Shown: positions 1 through 10,040 of the stretch, one piece after another
Numbering within the stretch: the stretch's first letter is position 1
Layout of the letters: every line of letters starts with the position of its first letter
NCBI GenBank assembly: GCA_016647705.1
Contig: CM028336.1
Coordinates: forward strand, 8,150,880-8,214,879
Source: Eucommia ulmoides
Taxonomy: Eukaryota > Streptophyta > Magnoliopsida > Garryales > Eucommiaceae
Direction: 5' to 3'
DNA length: 64,000 nt
The notes under the pieces: model-generated
Told to the model about the DNA's origin: nothing
The model's database searches: none
What the model saw: the letters and a program-made list of their open reading frames with translations, nothing else
Translations under genes and position numbers: made by a program

Positions 1-692
1 GCTCATGGCCATAACCGGTTATACAATGTAAACTAAGCTAAACATACTCAAACAACAATCCTAAGTTAAGAAATAAAAGAAGTAACAAGAGAAACTTAGC
101 CTAGTCCGAAGATTTATCGCTAAAAATGTTTCGAAATCACTCTCCCTTCATGGCAACGTGATCTTCTCCCTAGGATTTAAATGAGTACTCCCAAAACCTC
201 TCTCTAGAGTATCCCTAGTCTAATGGGTCTCTCATGGTCGGAGGTGAGGAGAGGAAGGGGTATAAATAGGGAACATATCTAAAAAAATATCTAAAATCTG
301 GTGCAGAGTGACCGACTAGGCGGTGGATATGTTAGTTCAGTGATCGCCTAGGCGATGGCTTGATCACCTAGGTGGTGGAATAGTGATCTAAGTCTCTGCA
401 TTCTGATTGCTTAAGCGGTGGGCGGTGAAACTTCAGAGACTTTAGGGCCTTCTCAGTATTTTCACCGCCTAGGCCATAAAACTGCAGTTATGCATTTTGG
501 CTTCTTTGTCCTTTTTCCACCGTTCTTCTACCGTCTTTGATCCGATGTGATCGTTTTTGTACCTTTTCACCTAAAAAACCTGATTTAGTACAAAAAGACT
601 AAAAACACATCAAAATATATTAAAATGTACTAAACATACTCGAAAACTAACAACGTTCAGATTAGAAATAGATAGGTAATTTACACCTATCA
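1..692 (-). repeat. 3' LTR of the gypsy-type element (partial)
   Basis: Aligns with 4281-5037 of the other LTR, starting at GCTCATGGCCATA and ending at ACACCTATCA. It is diverged by many substitutions, and a stretch containing some CCGCCTAGGCGG palindromes is missing here. The rest of this LTR lies left of the window. Minus-strand sequence just inside it (GAGTTTGAGGGTATT, 693 onward) is the candidate polypurine tract. Confidence 0.85.
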
Positions 693-2221
693 AATACCCT
701 CAAACTCGGAATTTTGCTAGTCCTTGAGCAAAACACCCACACAATAAAAGAAAATATAAAAACTAAGTACTAAAAATGAAAAACACAAAAAACAAATATG
801 TGCAAGTTTTGAGTATCATCTACCAACCAAACGAACTATCCCCCATCGGCCCCCAATCCTATCGAGTTTAGGCATAAAACACACCATGTAGTGTTCTAGA
901 ATTTCAACATTTATAATAGTAAGTGCCATTATAGATCCTACTAAAGTGTGTGTGTGTTTAAAACTCAAATATATAACTGTCCGTTAATCGGATTGGATTA
1001 TCCACCCGAAGGTATAGGGAGTCCATAGGCTTGACCCGGGATCTATTCTCCACTAATATAGGCTTGGAAGTTCAAAAAGATCAATAAGTCTTGGTTCAGT
1101 TTAGGATAAATGGCCAAGGGTAATTTTTAAAAGAGAAAACGAGTAAACGTTGTTAACTTGACATTACCCAAGGCACATCGCTTGACACTCTCACACTTGA
1201 AACCCCATAGATAAATTGAAATAACCCTGAACAATCTATTAAGACTGACATACTCACTTGTCAAAAAGAAGCGGAAATAAACTATATGTACATTTGATTT
1301 TTTTATTTTATTTTATTTTTTTTATTATTTTTTTTAAACTAACACACTCCTAAACTTATTCGATTGTTACAATTTCAGGGGTATGTGAAAAATGAACAAA
1401 ACCGTTAAGTAAGTACTGAACCAATTAATAGCTCGCCCAAAACCTAACCGCTCACATCAAGTAGCATTTGCAACTGCTAGCTTGATTCACTCACATTATA
1501 CCTTTGGTTTAGTGATGTAGGTTTGGACAAGGTTCAATCGGCTATGGTATTAGTTAAGTGTTCAGAATTGAAACGGCTATTAGGCTTCGACAGGGTAACG
1601 AGGGATAATGATATAACAAGGTTGGCTTAAAAAGGCTTAAGCGAGAAAAATGAATGCCTAAATCATGTCTTCCAAACTACCTCGCCTAGGATTTCACCTC
1701 AAATTTCCCCCAAATCAAGTTCTAGAAACCCTAGTGTCATGAATTTAGGTAATCGATAATCATTTTCAAATCAATTAGACGATTATATAATGAGTTTACG
1801 TGCTCGTGCAAGTAGGATCTATAATAACTATTACTAAAACATAACGTTGAGCACACATAACATACATGAATAAGTTTTACGCTCGGCCTCAATAAACAAC
1901 CAGGGGACAAACTCATCATTAGGTAATGACTCAAATGACGTCAAAACTCGGCACATAAGACAAAAACTATCCTAAACAGACATGCACTCGTATAAACAAT
2001 AAAACATACTAAAAACATAATACACATCACACTCGACTCAAACAGGAAATGTCCAAAACAACCTAGTCAGCGATCCCAATGACATGATAAAGCATTATAA
2101 TGAAGACTAGAGTTTAGAACACGTACCTGGGAAGAGAGAGACTCTCGCCTCCAAATCAAATAGGATATGACGTATCTAATTTATTTATTTTCTTTGGGTT
2201 GCCTCGCAAGAAGCGCTTGGT
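693..2221 (-). other. Non-coding 3' internal region of the gypsy-type element
   Basis: About 1.5 kb between the gag remnant and the 3' LTR. Short reading frames occur on both strands, but none shows a recognisable pol motif such as a protease DSG, an RT YxDD or an integrase signature. It also contains an A/T-rich tract near 1300-1340. In a complete Ty3 element this interval would hold pol, so its content supports a non-autonomous element. Confidence 0.6.
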
Positions 2222-3170
2222 TTAAGGTCATCAGCCTGACACGCCGAAGTGCTCGTTAAAGAGCGGCTTCCACCCATAGTAAGTGTCAAATAACACTACG
2301 TATGGGTCTTGATTGTCAACGCCCTCAAGATTGGCGAGATTTGGGATTGTATGGTTCGGACTTTCAACAGAATGCTCCACCAGCTCATGTACTTGGTGGG
2401 TATGGAGGAACATTGCTAATGGTAACGAAGGACAAGTGAGCCACATCGGATCCTCGTAAATATGATTGTCTGGGATCGATGGTGGAATCACTATCTAGAT
2501 CTCCAATGGGGACGAATCACAATCATCGATCCATGCTTAGGTTCCAATCTCATTCGGATAAGCATATTTAAACTCTCCTAAGCTCCTTCCACTCATTTTC
2601 AACTCCTCGTGGTGACTTTTACTGAATGTGGCTTGTAAATCTCCGAGTGCCACCACGTCTGACTTGGCCTCAATCCAGTAGATGAGCTGACTGATTTGCA
2701 TATGAAAAGATGTTACGGTTGCATCGATTTCAGTGCAAATCGTCTCAATGTTGTCGAGACGATCCTCGTCCTCATTTAGCCTGTCATTCGTCTCCCTCCA
2801 AAAATGTCTGAGTTTCCCCAATAAAATCAGCGAGTATTTCCTCTAGGCTGGGTGAAAACTCAACGTACTGGTCTGGGGTGTCAATCCATGGTGCCATAGA
2901 ATTGAAACTCTGATAATCAAAGGCCGCCATGTCTTCCACCAACCAATGGGCTTCGTCCGCGGTTAGTTGGTCGAAAGAGGTGGTACCAAGTCCTCTTTCT
3001 ACCCATATTCTAGTTGCGGCTTGTAACTCGTTGAGGAAATGGAAAAGTTAACACTCCGTCGGGAGGCTATGGTTCGAAAACCGGAGTAGCAATTCCTTGT
3101 ATCGATTCCAAGCACTATAAAACGGCTCAGAATCCCGTTGAAAGAATTGCATCAATATTCATTGATCTAA
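2222..3170 (-). pseudogene. Degenerate retrotransposon Gag
   Basis: Reading down the minus strand from about 3150, the translation contains EPFYSAWNRYKELL, a gap with a stop, then FLNELQAATRIWVERG and EAHWLVEDMA. This is the order of the plant Ty3 Gag core (Retrotrans_gag family: an E-x-F-x-x-AW-x-R-x-K block, then a block ending in the family's usual 'GL...R...D'-type turn, then an 'A...IE.MA'-type helix). The frame continues to an acidic, probably coiled segment at 2537-2821 with another stop, and to a Pro-rich stretch at 2231-2491. At least two in-frame stops make it non-functional. No CCHC knuckle was visible. It lies just downstream of the primer-binding site, where gag should be. Confidence 0.7.
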
Positions 3171-3297
3171 CATTGTCGAGTACCCTGCAAGAGAAAAGAA
3201 AAAACAAAAACTACAAAGAAAAAATATACACCAAAGAAATGCCTAAAGTAAAATTTGGTCATTTACTCACAATATCAATAATAACCAAATCCATCAA

Positions 3298-3378
3298 TCC
3301 CCGGAAACGGCGCCAAAAATATGGTAGACGTTGTTGGAAACTGAATATGATAATAACCAATCCCCGGCAACGGCGCCA
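3298..3378 (-). other. Tandemly duplicated primer-binding site (tRNA-Asp type)
   Basis: On the + strand TCCCCGGCAACGGCGCCA (3361-3378) is the exact 3' end of plant tRNA-Asp, so the minus strand carries the complementary PBS six bases from the LTR. A second copy with one mismatch (TCCCCGGAAACGGCGCCA) lies at 3298-3315. Both are followed by AAAAAT and a GGTA motif, and both are preceded by a similar AATAACCAA segment, so a unit of about 63 bp was duplicated. Confidence 0.8.
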
Positions 3379-3713
3379 AAAATTTGGTATCGCACGAATA
3401 CATCGCTACTTTCACTCTCAAGTATACGAGGTTAAGTTTTAGTATAGATCGGGAGAGTTAGGGTTATCGTGTCCACAGGGATTGGTTTTAACTATTATTG
3501 AATACCGCATTTGTCATAACCTAACTTTATCTAGGCTAAAATAAATGTAATTTAATTAATTAATACTAATACTAAGTTAATTAATCTAATTAAATTAACT
3601 ATACCAATATTATTCTGAGATGTTTAGGGAAAGTATTGCCTAGGGATTAACTTTTGTTTACAAAAACGTGTTTAGTCTCATTTTAGTTTACATTAATGGC
3701 GTTTGACTTATCT

Positions 3714-4105
3714 GACAATCTCAGTTCGTAAACTCCCCCGCCACCTCTCCCGAGTGTAAAACGGGAGAATACGCGATTTCGTGTAAATGAAGAAGTCTCC
3801 TTCAATGTCTTAATGACTCTAGGTCGCGTGAGTCTCGCCCCAACAACATTGATGGCGTACAATCCAACTCTTGATCGGGTTATTGGATCGTCGCGTTGTG
3901 TTTACCCTATCGACAATCTCATTTCTAAAACTCACCTGCCACCTCTCCCGAGTGTAAGATGGGGGAATACATGACTTCGAGTTAACGAAAAAGTCCCCCT
4001 CAACATCTTAACGACCCTAGGTCATGTGAGTCTTGCCCCAACGTCATCTATTATACACAATCCAACTTCCTCACGGGTTATTGGATCGTGGCGTTTGTTT
4101 ATTCT
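3714..4105. repeat. Two-copy ~198-bp tandem duplication inside the LTR
   Basis: The segment starting GACAATCTCA at 3714 recurs at 3912 with the same internal landmarks: CCACCTCTCCCGAGTGTAA, GAGTCT(C/T)GCCCCAAC and GGGTTATTGGATCGT. The copies differ at many positions, so the duplication is old. It lies in the part of the LTR whose partner is outside the window. Confidence 0.8.
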
Positions 4106-4594
4106 AGTCCGAATTCGGGATTTGACAAACCCCGTATTCTCATAACATCATTCTAAGTATGATAATCAAACAATACGGCATATACAATCAAAATAATGAA
4201 GAACATCCGCAAACAAAACACAAACTCAACAAAACAACATTTTCATAAATTACATTAATCCCTACACAAAAACCAGTTTAGCTCATGGCCATAGCCGGTT
4301 ATACAATGAAAACTAAGCTAAAGATGCTCAAACAACAATCCTAAGTTTAGAAATAAAAGAAAGAACACGAGAAACTTAGCCTAGTCCGAAGATTTATCGC
4401 TACAAATGTTTCGAAATCGCTCCCCCTTCTTGGCAACATGATCTTCTCCTTAGGATTTGAATGAGCACTCCCAAAATCTCTCTCTAAAATATCCCTAGTT
4501 TAATGGGCCTCTCATGGCCGGAGGTGAGGAGAGGAAGGGGTATAAATAGGGAAAATATCGAAAAAAATATCAAAAATCTGGTGCAGAGTGACCA

Positions 4595-4812
4595 CCAAGG
4601 CAGTAGGATTCACCGCCTAGGCGGTGGATATGTCAGTTCAGTGATTGCCTAGGCAGTGGCTTGATTGCCTAGGCGGTGGAATCGTGATCCAAGTCTCTGC
4701 ATTTTGACCGCCTAGACGGTGGTTTCACCACCTAGGCGGTGAAACTTCAGAGACTTTAGGGCCTTCTTAGTATTTTCACCGCCGAGGCGGTGGTTTCATC
4801 GCCTAGGCCGTG
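4595..4812. repeat. Cluster of CCGCCTAGGCGG-type palindromes in the LTR
   Basis: Variants of the 16-bp palindrome CACCGCCTAGGCGGTG occur about eight times in 220 bp, for example at 4611-4626, around 4645-4680, 4709-4745 and 4775-4812. The 3' LTR keeps a shorter version at about 311-475 in which several copies have decayed to CGCCTAGGCGA or CACCTAGGTG. They are GC-rich islands in an otherwise AT-rich LTR. No function is known to me. Confidence 0.75.
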
Positions 4813-5037
4813 AAACTGCAATTCTGCATTTTGGTTTCTTTGCCTTTTTTTCACCGTTTTTCCACCGTCTTTGATCCAGTGTGATCGTTTTTTATATGCT
4901 TTTATACATTCTCACCTCAAACACCTGATTTAGCACAAAAAGAATAAAAACACATCAAAATATATTAAAACATAGTAAACAAACTTGAAAACTAACAACG
5001 GTCGGATTGAAAATAGATAGGTAATTTACACCTATCA

Positions 5038-7412
5038 AGGGTCGAAAGAGCTGTGGTTATTGAGTAGAAACTGGCGAAATTCCTTTCGAATTCGCCATTT
5101 TGGTGTAGGATTCTGTCGATCTGCTTATGGGTATTGTGCAATCTGGCTTGCCGATTTGGGAACGTCGTTGCACGTTTGTCTTATTCTCTATCCTCTTCAT
5201 CTCTACTTCTTCCTTTTGATTCGACCATCTCCTGAATATTTTAGGTTTAGGGTTTGTGTCCTTGTTGGTTTGATTCGACCATCTCCAGGTTGTTTTGTGT
5301 CTATTATTTGCCGTCCCGAAACAGTCTTTGTCAGACCATTAGCTCCTAGCGTGGCTTCTGGGTGTTGATCTGATTAGGGGTAAAGTACCAAAGTTTTAAA
5401 TCTATTCATTGTTAGGTGAGCTTATCTATCTCTTTTCTGGTGAAGAGTTTGTTGATAACTCTATTTTTTTGCGCTTCACATTAATTGTTCTAGTGAGTTT
5501 GTGGATTTTTTGTATTTCTAGACATAATTCCTATCTCTACAACTAATTATGGGTAGTAAAAATACTAATTGGAAAAGGAATTACGGTGAGTTAAAGGAGC
5601 AATTTGTGTCTATATTTGTGGATTCAATTCTGGAGGAGATGGGTAGGAGAGGCTTAAAATTTATGTTTCAATGGCATGGGGTGGTGCGAGATGTTTAATT
5701 CCAAAGCAGAGAAAAGTTAGAATAAACTCAAAGTATAGGTTTGTTCGATTTTCATCTTTGGTTGAAGCCTTGGTTGCAATTAGAATTTTCGATAGGATTA
5801 GGGTGAAAAATAAAGTGATTGAAGTTTGTTTGGCAGCGTGCAATAAGAGATCCCATGAATCTAGAGTGAAAAGAAAGTGGGTTAGAAAAGAAGAAAAAAA
5901 AATCGGTCTTCAATTTGTGAACTAGATGTTGTTTCTACGCCACAACTCGAGCCAAATATTTTCATAGCGGGTTGAGGTTCCAGTTATTTCATATCTGATT
6001 CCTATAATCCTATGAATCTTCCAGTAGTTTGTTCGTCAAGTGTTCTTGATAAGAGTGAGAACTCTATCACTGATAAGGATATGATAAGTAGAATCAAATT
6101 AGTGTTGCATAGAGTAGAAAAGATGATAGAATATGAGAACATTTTAGACTTGACTATGACTTTTAATGGATTGGAATTTAGGGGTTTGATTATTAATCTT
6201 ATTCTTAGGGAGTAGGACTACATGAGGTCAAATTGCATTGAATGTGTATTGCCTTTGGACTCAGATAAGGGATTGGATCAAGTGGGTCTAATGAATCCCA
6301 CATTAGATGGGGAGACTCTTCTCCTAATGTTGATGTTGGAGAGAATCTCTCAAATCTTGAAGATGTTAGTCTCGACTTGGAGGAGGGCAAAATCAATACG
6401 GTCGCCTTCTGTCAAAGCGAATCGCATGAACTAAATGCTAAAAGCATTGATTTTTCGAGTCAAGAGTGGTCTTTCACAAGTGATTTGGACTGTAGTTGTG
6501 ACTCAAAATCCAATGATGAAATTGATGAGATATTCTCCAAAATTGGCAATAAACGTCGTTTGCGATTTAAAAAAGAAGTTAGTCTCAGTACCCAAAAGAA
6601 AGGAAAAAAGAACTCAATCGTAGTTTGGGTGTATTAGGGGATGGAGATGCTTTTGAGAAACAGTCCCAAAACTTTAAGAAGTAAGAAGTGAGGAATGTTG
6701 GCTGGAGTTTTAGGGGAGTAGTTTTGGCTATTTGGACTGGTTTCAGTTAGTTATGCTTCGCTATCGATTGGTTTGATCCTTTCTTTCCATTTGTGGAGTC
6801 GGTTTCAATTTTCTGATTTTTTGTGCACATGGGTAATTATGTTGCAGGGTAATTATGCTGCCTCGTGTATGGTTCGGTTCGTTGGGGTTGGTGGAGTGTT
6901 AGTTGTTGTCCTCCCTCAGTTTTTAGCTCAAATGCTTGTTGATCTGTCCTCTGTGTCTCCGGTGGTGGTTCTTTTTGGGGGTTGCGGATGTTGAACCTAA
7001 GAGGTTTATTTTGAGTGTTGTCGTGTGTTGCACTGCTGAATTTTGCAGTTAGAATTTTTTGCAGTTCATGAACTTCTTTCAGTTTAGTTTGGGATGACCT
7101 GTTGAAGGTTGCGTTTGTGGCGGAACCTTGGTGTGTTTTGCATGTTTTTCAGTTTGTTGCGGAACTCCTCGACTTTGTTCCTTGGGTTTCTTTTCGTGTA
7201 ATGATCAATTTTTTGGTGCCTTCATGGTAGTGGAGTTACTCTTAGAATCTGTAAGTTTAAGTACTGTGTGATTGCTTTGTTGAGATTTTAAGGGGATTTG
7301 GTTTGCATTGTTTGGGATTGGAGCAAGCTCTTGTAAGCTTTAATTCCGGGTTTTCTAGGTTGTACAACTGTATCATTGATAGCTATGCTTATAAAAAAAA
7401 ATAAAAAAAAAA
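5038..7412 (+). mobile_element. LINE remnant with RRM-type ORF1
   Basis: The segment starts directly at the gypsy LTR, carries an RRM-domain reading frame (5549-5925), has no reverse transcriptase, and ends in an A-rich tail (GCTTAT followed by A-runs, about 7388-7412) that abuts the ancient intron of CHX copy 0. The end resembles the minus-strand LINE at 18006, which also ends AATGCTTAT before its poly(A). A Lys-rich stretch at 6540-6630 (KKEVSLSTQKKGKK) could be the basic tail of ORF1. The middle (6640-7380) looks like 3' UTR. It is therefore internally deleted or a non-autonomous LINE. Confidence 0.55.
5549..5925 (+). pseudogene. LINE ORF1-like RRM protein, broken by a stop
   Basis: From the ATG at 5549 the frame reads FVSIFVDSI...GRRGLKFMFQWHGVVRDV, meets a stop at 5696, then continues in the same register of the fold as FIPKQRKVRINSKYRFVRFSS and AVIRIF-like helix sequence. 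SIFVD corresponds to RNP2 and YRFVRF to RNP1 (family consensus K/R-G-F/Y-G/A-F-V-x-F) of an RNA-recognition motif. Plant L1-type ORF1 proteins often have such an RRM ahead of a basic tail. The stop makes it non-functional. A host RRM gene fragment is the alternative. Confidence 0.6.
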
Positions 7413-7568
7413 ATAAGGGATCTGCAATGGAAAGACCTATTAGTTTATTGACATCTATAAATTCTAATAATTTATATTTTTAATCCACTTTCAATCCAAG
7501 CTAATTTCATTAATTTAAAAATAAAAATAAATAAGATATGTTTTTTTTAAATTCATCATTATGAACAG

Positions 7569-7994
7569 GAAAGCATGTGAAGAGACATTACATCAGTTTA
7601 GTGGCCTTCATGGTGATTCTTGCGGCACTCGCTGGCAGAACTATTGGTCTTACTTTTTTAAGCCCTTTGCTTTTCGGTCTCTGCGTGCCGGACGGACCTC
7701 CGTTGGGCTCTACTCTGGGGGAAAAGCTTGAGACGGTGATTACCGGCATCTGCATGCCACTGCTTTTTGACCTTCTGCAGCATGAAAATCGATCTGGTAG
7801 CCGTCTACGATATGGGCTTCACGCGGCTGTTGTGCACCCTCGTCACCCTCTCCGTCGCGGTTAGATTCTCGTCGACTCTGTTTTCAGCGTTGCTGTGCAA
7901 GATGCTGACGAGGGATGACGCCGCATTGTCGGTGATCATGAGTACACAGGGCAACGTCCAAATTGCTTTGTATTTCAACATGTTCAACATGCAG
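7569..7994 (+). pseudogene. CHX cation/H+ antiporter copy 0: orphan exon 3
   Basis: Nearly identical to exon 3 of copy A (27791-28218), with the same AACAG acceptor before it and CAG/GTATTG donor after it. It encodes the membrane segment around [10 protein letters not shown] and the following helices. An extra T in CTTTTTGACC near 7766 shifts the frame, which is read as two overlapping frames (7577-7864 and 7767-8066). Exons 1 and 2 are absent upstream, where a LINE remnant and the gypsy element now lie, and exons 4 and 5 are absent before the copy A promoter. It is a relic of an older tandem CHX gene. Confidence 0.9.
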
Positions 7995-9281
7995 GTATTG
8001 TTTCGTATAATTACAATTATGACCCCTCACTTGTGTATATCCTTCATTTTGCTCCTAAAACTTTGACTGTTTTTTGTAAATAGCTTCAAAGCCATTTATT
8101 TCCAAATTACGAACGTTTACTAGGCCCAGTAAGGTTTTTTTATTTCTTTATTCATGTATTTTTATTCATAATAGTCCATAAAAAATATTTTATTCCCGAA
8201 ATAAACTGTTTGTTATTTTAGTTAAACATCATTAATTCTCCTCTCGGTAAAAAATATTAAAATTCTAATTGCAATGATAGTTTAACCTTTAAAAATCAAA
8301 AAATAATTAAATAATTTATAAATACTTTATAAATATATAATTTTCTTTTTTTTTTGTTTCTTCAATCCTCATCTTCTTCCTCTCCTCCAATGAGTAGTCA
8401 CCTCCAGTGCCGCGTAACACCAGATTTTTTTCTTTCTCTTCTTCTATCTTTTCATTCCTTCTCCTTTTTCTTCCTCTTCTTCGCTAGTGCTGTCGTAGGT
8501 AGATCTTTACAGATCCGAGCGCATGTATCTAGATCCATATTGTTCCGATAACGCGTGGAGCTAGAGAAGAAAGAAGGAAGAAGAAGAAGAAGAAAACCGG
8601 TACGGGATAGGGAGATTTTAATTTTTTTTTTAGTTTGTTTAAAAATAGTTGAAAAGTAATGTATTTATTTTTTTTAAATGGGTGTACTAGTGAATTTAAA
8701 AAATATGGCCAAAAAAAATATAGTGAAGGCATTTTGCGTCTTTTTATACAAATCGGTAAAAAAAAATTATTGGTATTTGACAAAGAATATGAAAAATTTG
8801 TGATTTTTAACAAAAGGACATGAAAGATAATTAACAAAAATATTATTTGGCGATGGTGTGATTTGGCAGTTGAAGACGGTGTCGACAATGGTGCTGTGAT
8901 CGATGGTAGAAGCCGGTGGCGAATATGGTGGTGTGATCGACGGTGGAAGACAATGGTGTTATGCTTAGTGGTTGTGGGGTAGAAGATGGAAGAAGAGGAA
9001 ATGGCGTAAGATAAAAGAGGGAAATGAAAAGAAAAAGAAAAAGAAATGAGAGAGAAAAAAGAGAAAGAGGTTGAGGGCAATTTTATCATTCATTTATTTG
9101 AATTATTTTATTGTTTTTATGGTCTCAATTAGTATGGGTAAAATGGTCAATTCGTTAAAAAATGTTCCGGCAGGGGGTCTCTGTGGTAGTTTAAAAAGGT
9201 ATGTGAAATATCATTATAATTGAGGGGGTGTAACTGGTATTAACCCTATCTAAAATGGTTGCAACGCAATTCTAGGTATGA
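7995..9281 (+). other. Old intron 3 of CHX copy 0, then an unassigned segment
   Basis: 7995-8850 aligns with intron 3 of copy A (28219-28980) and of copy B (49774-50410 and 57715-57960), including the TTTCTTCAATCCTCATC and ATACAAATC landmarks. Homology ends near 8850 at TTATTTGG. From there to about 9250 is a different segment with repeated GGTGGTGTGATCGACGG-like units and pyrimidine/purine-biased sequence. Its long minus-strand reading frame is low-complexity and I do not call it a gene. The copy A promoter homology begins near 9282. Confidence 0.6.
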
Positions 9282-9573
9282 AAAGATTTATAAAATATAG
9301 CATGAAGAAAAAACTAACCAACGGGTCAACATTATGAGTTTCCAAGACCATATTTTGTGTGGTTATCCTCACCTATATACTTACATCCATTCATTTTATT
9401 TTCTGTTTCATGATTATCAGGAGACAAATTACATCTCTCTCTCTCTTCCCCCTGTCTAATTGTTGTCTTAATTTGTTAGTTAAAAAAGTCAAAATCATAC
9501 GCTATTGGCTACATAATTTTTATTTATATATTTAACACTGAGTTTCTTAAAAAACCTTTACCACAGATCAACA
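9282..9573 (+). promoter_or_regulatory. Putative promoter and 5' UTR of CHX copy A
   Basis: This stretch is conserved with 41541-41826 upstream of copy B, which marks it as the ancestral upstream region. It contains a CT-rich patch (9437-9452), an inverted CCAAT box (CTATTGGCT, 9502-9510), a TATA-like TATTTATATATTT (9521-9533), and an ATG in good plant context (CAACAATGG, 9569-9577). The assignment of start sites is inference from motif spacing. Confidence 0.5.
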
Positions 9574-9810
9574 ATGGTGGCGGGACAATCACTCTTGATG
9601 GAGGAAATCCGTGGCCTTGAAAATGAGTCTTGTGGGATTGATGTATTGCTTCACTCATCGGGAATATGGTCTCTTTCTGATGCCAAGGGCTTTTTAACCT
9701 ACGCTTTGCCCAGACTTCTGCTACAGTTGTGTCTCATATTCATTCTGACGCAATGTTTGCATGCAGCCTTGAAACGCCTATATTTGCCTCGTCTTGTCTC
9801 TGAAATCATG
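9574..9810 (+). CDS. CHX copy A exon 1
   Basis: 79 codons from ATG (CAACAATGGTGG context) to donor ATG/GTTATT, phase 0. It encodes a short hydrophilic N-terminus, then the first membrane helix ([11 protein letters not shown]) and LPRLVSEIM, which joins TGVILGP of exon 2 exactly as in other CHX proteins. The track running on to 10095 is intron read-through into a T tract. Confidence 0.88.
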
Positions 9811-9988
9811 GTTATTTCCCTTCTCTTGCATTTATTCCTATATATTGTTAATATCTGTATATCGGCATTCATCACTAAGTTAAACCTTAATTTCACTAAA
9901 AAAAATCAAACTCTAACCTTAATCGAAAAATCCATCCTAGTCATTCCTATAATCATATATTTTCTCATATACTTTTTTAGATGTCCTT

Positions 9989-10040
<52 letters not shown>

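Larger units (their letters stand above)
1..5037 (-). mobile_element. Ty3/gypsy-type LTR element with gag remnant and no pol, cut by window edge
   Basis: Direct repeats at 1-692 and within 3385-5037 share their sequence and both end ...CACCTATCA on the + strand. Read on the minus strand the right copy is the 5' LTR: it begins TGATAGGTG and is followed, six bases past its other end, by a primer-binding site matching the 3' end of plant tRNA-Asp (TGGCGCCGTTGCCGGGGA). That primer is typical of Athila-type Ty3/gypsy elements. The internal region (693-3384, about 2.7 kb) holds a gag-like reading frame near the PBS, but I could find no protease, reverse transcriptase, RNase H or integrase. It therefore looks like a non-autonomous, TR-GAG or LARD-like derivative that would need proteins from a full relative. 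The left end of the 3' LTR and one target duplication lie outside the window. Confidence 0.82.
3385..5037 (-). repeat. 5' LTR of the gypsy-type element
   Basis: 1,653 bp bounded by TG...CA on the + strand (TGGTATCGCA ... ACCTATCA). It adjoins the PBS on its left. Its right part is shared with 1-692. A TATA-like run (GGTATAAATAGGGAA on +) lies near 4540, but it reads in the + direction. Long LTRs of this size are usual for Athila-type and LARD elements. Confidence 0.85.

Noticed and set aside
3358..3378. tRNA-Asp gene fragment
   Set aside because: TCCCCGGCAACGGCGCCA is the tRNA-Asp 3' end, but it lies six bases from an LTR boundary and has no acceptor-stem partner or anticodon arm upstream. 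It is the complement of a primer-binding site.
5060..5368. 102-residue + frame at the start of the LINE remnant
   Set aside because: Hydrophobic, Cys-rich translation without similarity to any family I know; lies in the probable LINE 5' leader.
8529..9089. 186-residue minus-strand reading frame
   Set aside because: Low-complexity Ser/Phe/Thr/His-rich translation of purine-rich DNA; half lies in the old CHX intron shared with two other copies, where it is not open.
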